A stretch of 64,000 bases of DNA from assembly GCF_024505145.1 (NCBI RefSeq), contig NZ_JANIAA010000002.1:248001-312000 (forward strand), written 5' to 3'. The stretch's first letter is position 1. Each line of letters opens with the position of its first letter. A model generated the notes under the pieces. That model searched no databases, was not told where the DNA came from, and saw nothing but the letters and a program-made list of their open reading frames with translations. Positions 62,330-64,000 of the stretch are shown piece by piece. This stretch comes from Streptomyces rugosispiralis (GTDB lineage: Bacteria > Actinomycetota > Actinomycetes > Streptomycetales > Streptomycetaceae). The position numbers were made by a program, and so were the translations under genes.

Positions 62330-63757
62330 ATGTCCACCACGACCGACGGCGCCACGGCGGCGCCGCCGCCCGCGCAGGCCGACCCGTACGCGCTGCGCGC
62401 CGAAGACGCCCGCCCGGCACCCGAGACCTTTCGCGGCCGACTGCGCCACCTCGGCCCCGGGCTCGTGCTGTCCGCCGCCGTCGTCGGCTCCGGTGAACTG
62501 ATCACCACCACCTCGCTCGGCGCGAAGGCCGGGTTCGCCCTGCTGTGGCTGGTGATCGTCTCGACCGCGGTCAAGGTGTGGGTGCAGATGGAACTGGCCC
62601 GCTGGACCATCCTCAACGGCCGGCCCGCGCTCGACGGCTTCCGCGACGTCGGCCCCCGGATCGGCCGGCTGAGCTGGATCAACTGGCTCTGGATCGGCAT
62701 GGACTTCGCCAAGATGTTCCAGCGCGGCGGCATCATCGGCGGCACCGCCGCCGCCTGCTCGATCCTGCTGCCGATCCACGGCGGGTCGCTGAGCACATCG
62801 TCGCTGACGATCTGGGCCCTCATCGTGACCGGCGCCGCCATCCTCATCCTGCAGACGGGCAAGTACCCCGTCGTCGAGCGGGTCGAGGTCGTCGGCATCA
62901 CGCTGAAGACGATCATCACCTTCGGCCTGGCCCTCGCCCTGCCGTTCACCGCCTTCGGATACGGTCCCGAGCAGTTCGCCGACGGGATGAGCTTCCAGAT
63001 CCCCGCGGGCACGGTCGGCATCGCGCTCGCCATGTTCGGCATCACCGGCGTCGGCGCCGACGAGATGACGACGTACACCTACTGGTGCCTGGAGAAGGGC
63101 TATGCCCGCTGGACCGGCCCCGACGACGGCACCGAGCAGCGCGCCCGGCGGGCCGAGGGCTGGCTCAAGGTCATGCGGCTCGACGTGGCCGTCTCCTGGG
63201 TCGTGTGCACCATCTGCACCCTGTCCTTCTACGTGATCGGCGCCTCGGTGCTCCACCCGCAGGGCCTGGTGCCCGAGGGCAACGAGATGATCACCACGCT
63301 GTCCCACATCTACACCGACACGCTCGGCCCATGGGCGGAGTACCTGTTCCTGGCCGGGGCGATCGCCGTCCTCTTCTCGGTCACCGTCGCCTCGTCGGCC
63401 AGCGTTCCCCGCCTGTGGACCAACACCCTCGGGCTGCTCGGCGTGGTCGACTGGCACGACATGCGCTCGCGCACGCGCACCATCCGCATCCTCACCTGCT
63501 GTCTGCCCCCGGTGTGGATGTGCATCTTCCTGTGGGTGCAGTCCCCGGTCCTGATGGTGCAGATCGGCGGCATCGGCGGTGGCATCTTCCTGCTCGCGGT
63601 CGTGGTCGCGGTCTGGCGCCTGCGCTACACCGGCGTCCCGCCCCGCTTCCGCGCCAACCCCTGGCTGACCGTCGCCCTCGTCCTGAGCAGTGTGGCGATC
63701 GCCTTCCTCGGGGTGTACGGAGTGCTCGACACCCTCGAGCTCACGCCCGGCAGCTGA
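62330..63757 (+). CDS. Nramp-like membrane transporter lacking the canonical metal motif
   Basis: 475 residues with about eleven transmembrane helices. The first helix reads LGPGLVLSAAVVGSGELITT where canonical Nramp proteins have DPGN; helix 6 reads IALAMFGITGVGADEMTTYT instead of the M-P-H motif region. QMELARWTILNGRPALDGF and DFAKMFQRGGIIGGTAAACS are also conserved-looking. The fold family is clear but the manganese ligands are absent, so the substrate is probably not a classical Nramp ion; being the only transporter of a sugar-acid operon, import of the operon's organic acid is possible (inference). ATG 62330. Confidence 0.82.
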   Translation: MSTTTDGATAAPPPAQADPYALRAEDARPAPETFRGRLRHLGPGLVLSAAVVGSGELITTTSLGAKAGFALLWLVIVSTAVKVWVQMELARWTILNGRPALDGFRDVGPRIGRLSWINWLWIGMDFAKMFQRGGIIGGTAAACSILLPIHGGSLSTSSLTIWALIVTGAAILILQTGKYPVVERVEVVGITLKTIITFGLALALPFTAFGYGPEQFADGMSFQIPAGTVGIALAMFGITGVGADEMTTYTYWCLEKGYARWTGPDDGTEQRARRAEGWLKVMRLDVAVSWVVCTICTLSFYVIGASVLHPQGLVPEGNEMITTLSHIYTDTLGPWAEYLFLAGAIAVLFSVTVASSASVPRLWTNTLGLLGVVDWHDMRSRTRTIRILTCCLPPVWMCIFLWVQSPVLMVQIGGIGGGIFLLAVVVAVWRLRYTGVPPRFRANPWLTVALVLSSVAIAFLGVYGVLDTLELTPGS

Positions 63758-63760
63758 CCC

Positions 63761-63785
63761 GGCGGCGAGCTGCGCACGCGCCGCC
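63761..63785. terminator. Terminator hairpin after the transporter gene
   Basis: GGCGGCG (63761-63767) and CGCCGCC (63779-63785) form a 7-bp stem with an 11-base loop, 4 bases after the transporter stop and before the convergent LysR gene. Confidence 0.5.
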
Positions 63786-63822
63786 CCGGCACCGCACACC
63801 GCCCAGCCCCGCCGAGATCCGC

Positions 63823-64000
63823 TCAGGCGCGCCGCAGCGTCGCCGTGGCGATCTCCAGGAAGTCGCGCAGCGGTTGCTTCTCGTGCCGGTCCGCGGTGAC
63901 GGCCAGGCAGGTCTCGGCCCCCGGGGCGTCCGTGACGGGCAGGTGGACGAGGTCGGGGCGGGAGTAGGAGCGCGCGGCACTCAGCGAGATGAGCGCGACA
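63823..64000 (-). CDS. LysR family regulator, C-terminal part (cut by window edge)
   Basis: The minus-strand frame is open from the window edge to a TGA at 63825-63823, encoding 58 residues: VALISLSAARSYSRPDLVHL, then PVTDAPGAETCLAVTADRH and FLEIATATLRRA at the end. This is the last strand and helix of a LysR substrate-binding domain. Convergent with the transporter; likely the regulator of the sugar-acid operon, and a candidate for binding the TGCGTGA cluster. Confidence 0.65.
   Translation of the reverse strand, partial: VALISLSAARSYSRPDLVHLPVTDAPGAETCLAVTADRHEKQPLRDFLEIATATLRRA

Overview
The window reads as a chromosomal segment of a Streptomyces or close relative. Base composition is very GC-rich, nearly every coding region has G or C at third codon positions, GTG and TTG starts are common, AAGGAG-type ribosome sites precede most genes, and the gene families are typical of streptomycetes. 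About 60 genes, pseudogenes or gene fragments are supported. No rRNA, tRNA, CRISPR array, transposase or phage gene was seen.

Layout. (A) 0.3-8.2 kb: a tightly packed plus-strand operon for catabolism of a sugar acid or polyol: two families of NAD(P)-dependent 2-hydroxyacid/aldo-keto reductases, three short-chain dehydrogenases, a xylose-isomerase-like TIM barrel, an idonate-dehydrogenase-like MDR enzyme, an RraA-type aldolase and a GarR-type reductase, followed by a LysR regulator. It carries no transporter or kinase. (B) 9.4-14.6 kb: a quinone oxidoreductase divergent from a MarR regulator with three operator boxes between them; a two-component flavin monooxygenase (oxygenase plus flavin reductase); a PucR-type regulator; and a decayed fragment of a nonribosomal peptide synthetase adenylation domain. 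(C) 14.6-19.7 kb: an OmpR-type two-component system divergent from a ferric-reductase-like membrane flavoprotein, an FMN-binding lipo/secreted protein and ApbE, together an extracytoplasmic flavin electron-transfer unit.

(D) 19.7-41.0 kb: a stress, hypoxia and hydrogen island. It holds a P2-type cation ATPase, two universal stress proteins, a GNAT/acyl-CoA-ligase fusion, a PPK2 polyphosphate kinase, two CBS-BON proteins, an Acg-like nitroreductase fused to DUF1918, and an NADP-linked group 3b [NiFe]-hydrogenase operon (beta, cyclic-nucleotide-binding protein, gamma, small, large, protease) followed by hypF, hypC, hypD and hypE. The content strongly resembles the mycobacterial DosR dormancy regulon. 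(E) 41.3-50.1 kb: an interrupting block with a ROK repressor, an ABC sugar transporter wrecked by an internal deletion, a Gfo/Idh/MocA oxidoreductase, a GntR/FCD regulator, an aminopeptidase P and a secreted M9 collagenase. (F) 50.1-57.8 kb: more stress-island material: an Rv1733c-like membrane protein, a short MreB-like ATPase, two DksA/TraR zinc-finger proteins, a NarL-type two-component system, a small secreted protein, a fused SecDF and a small orphan gene. (G) 57.9-64.0 kb: a second sugar-acid locus (PdxA2-type dehydrogenase divergent from aldo/keto reductase, HpcH/HpaI aldolase, hydroxyacid dehydrogenase and an atypical Nramp-like transporter), with a LysR gene running off the right edge.

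How it fits together: regions A and G look like independent catabolic operons for hydroxylated organic acids. Regions D and F together look like a survival programme for low oxygen or energy limitation: the hydrogenase can move electrons between H2 and NADP(H), polyphosphate can supply nucleotide phosphates, and USP/CBS/DksA proteins sense or respond to energy charge. A nearby NarL-type kinase/regulator pair is a candidate controller, but this is inference.
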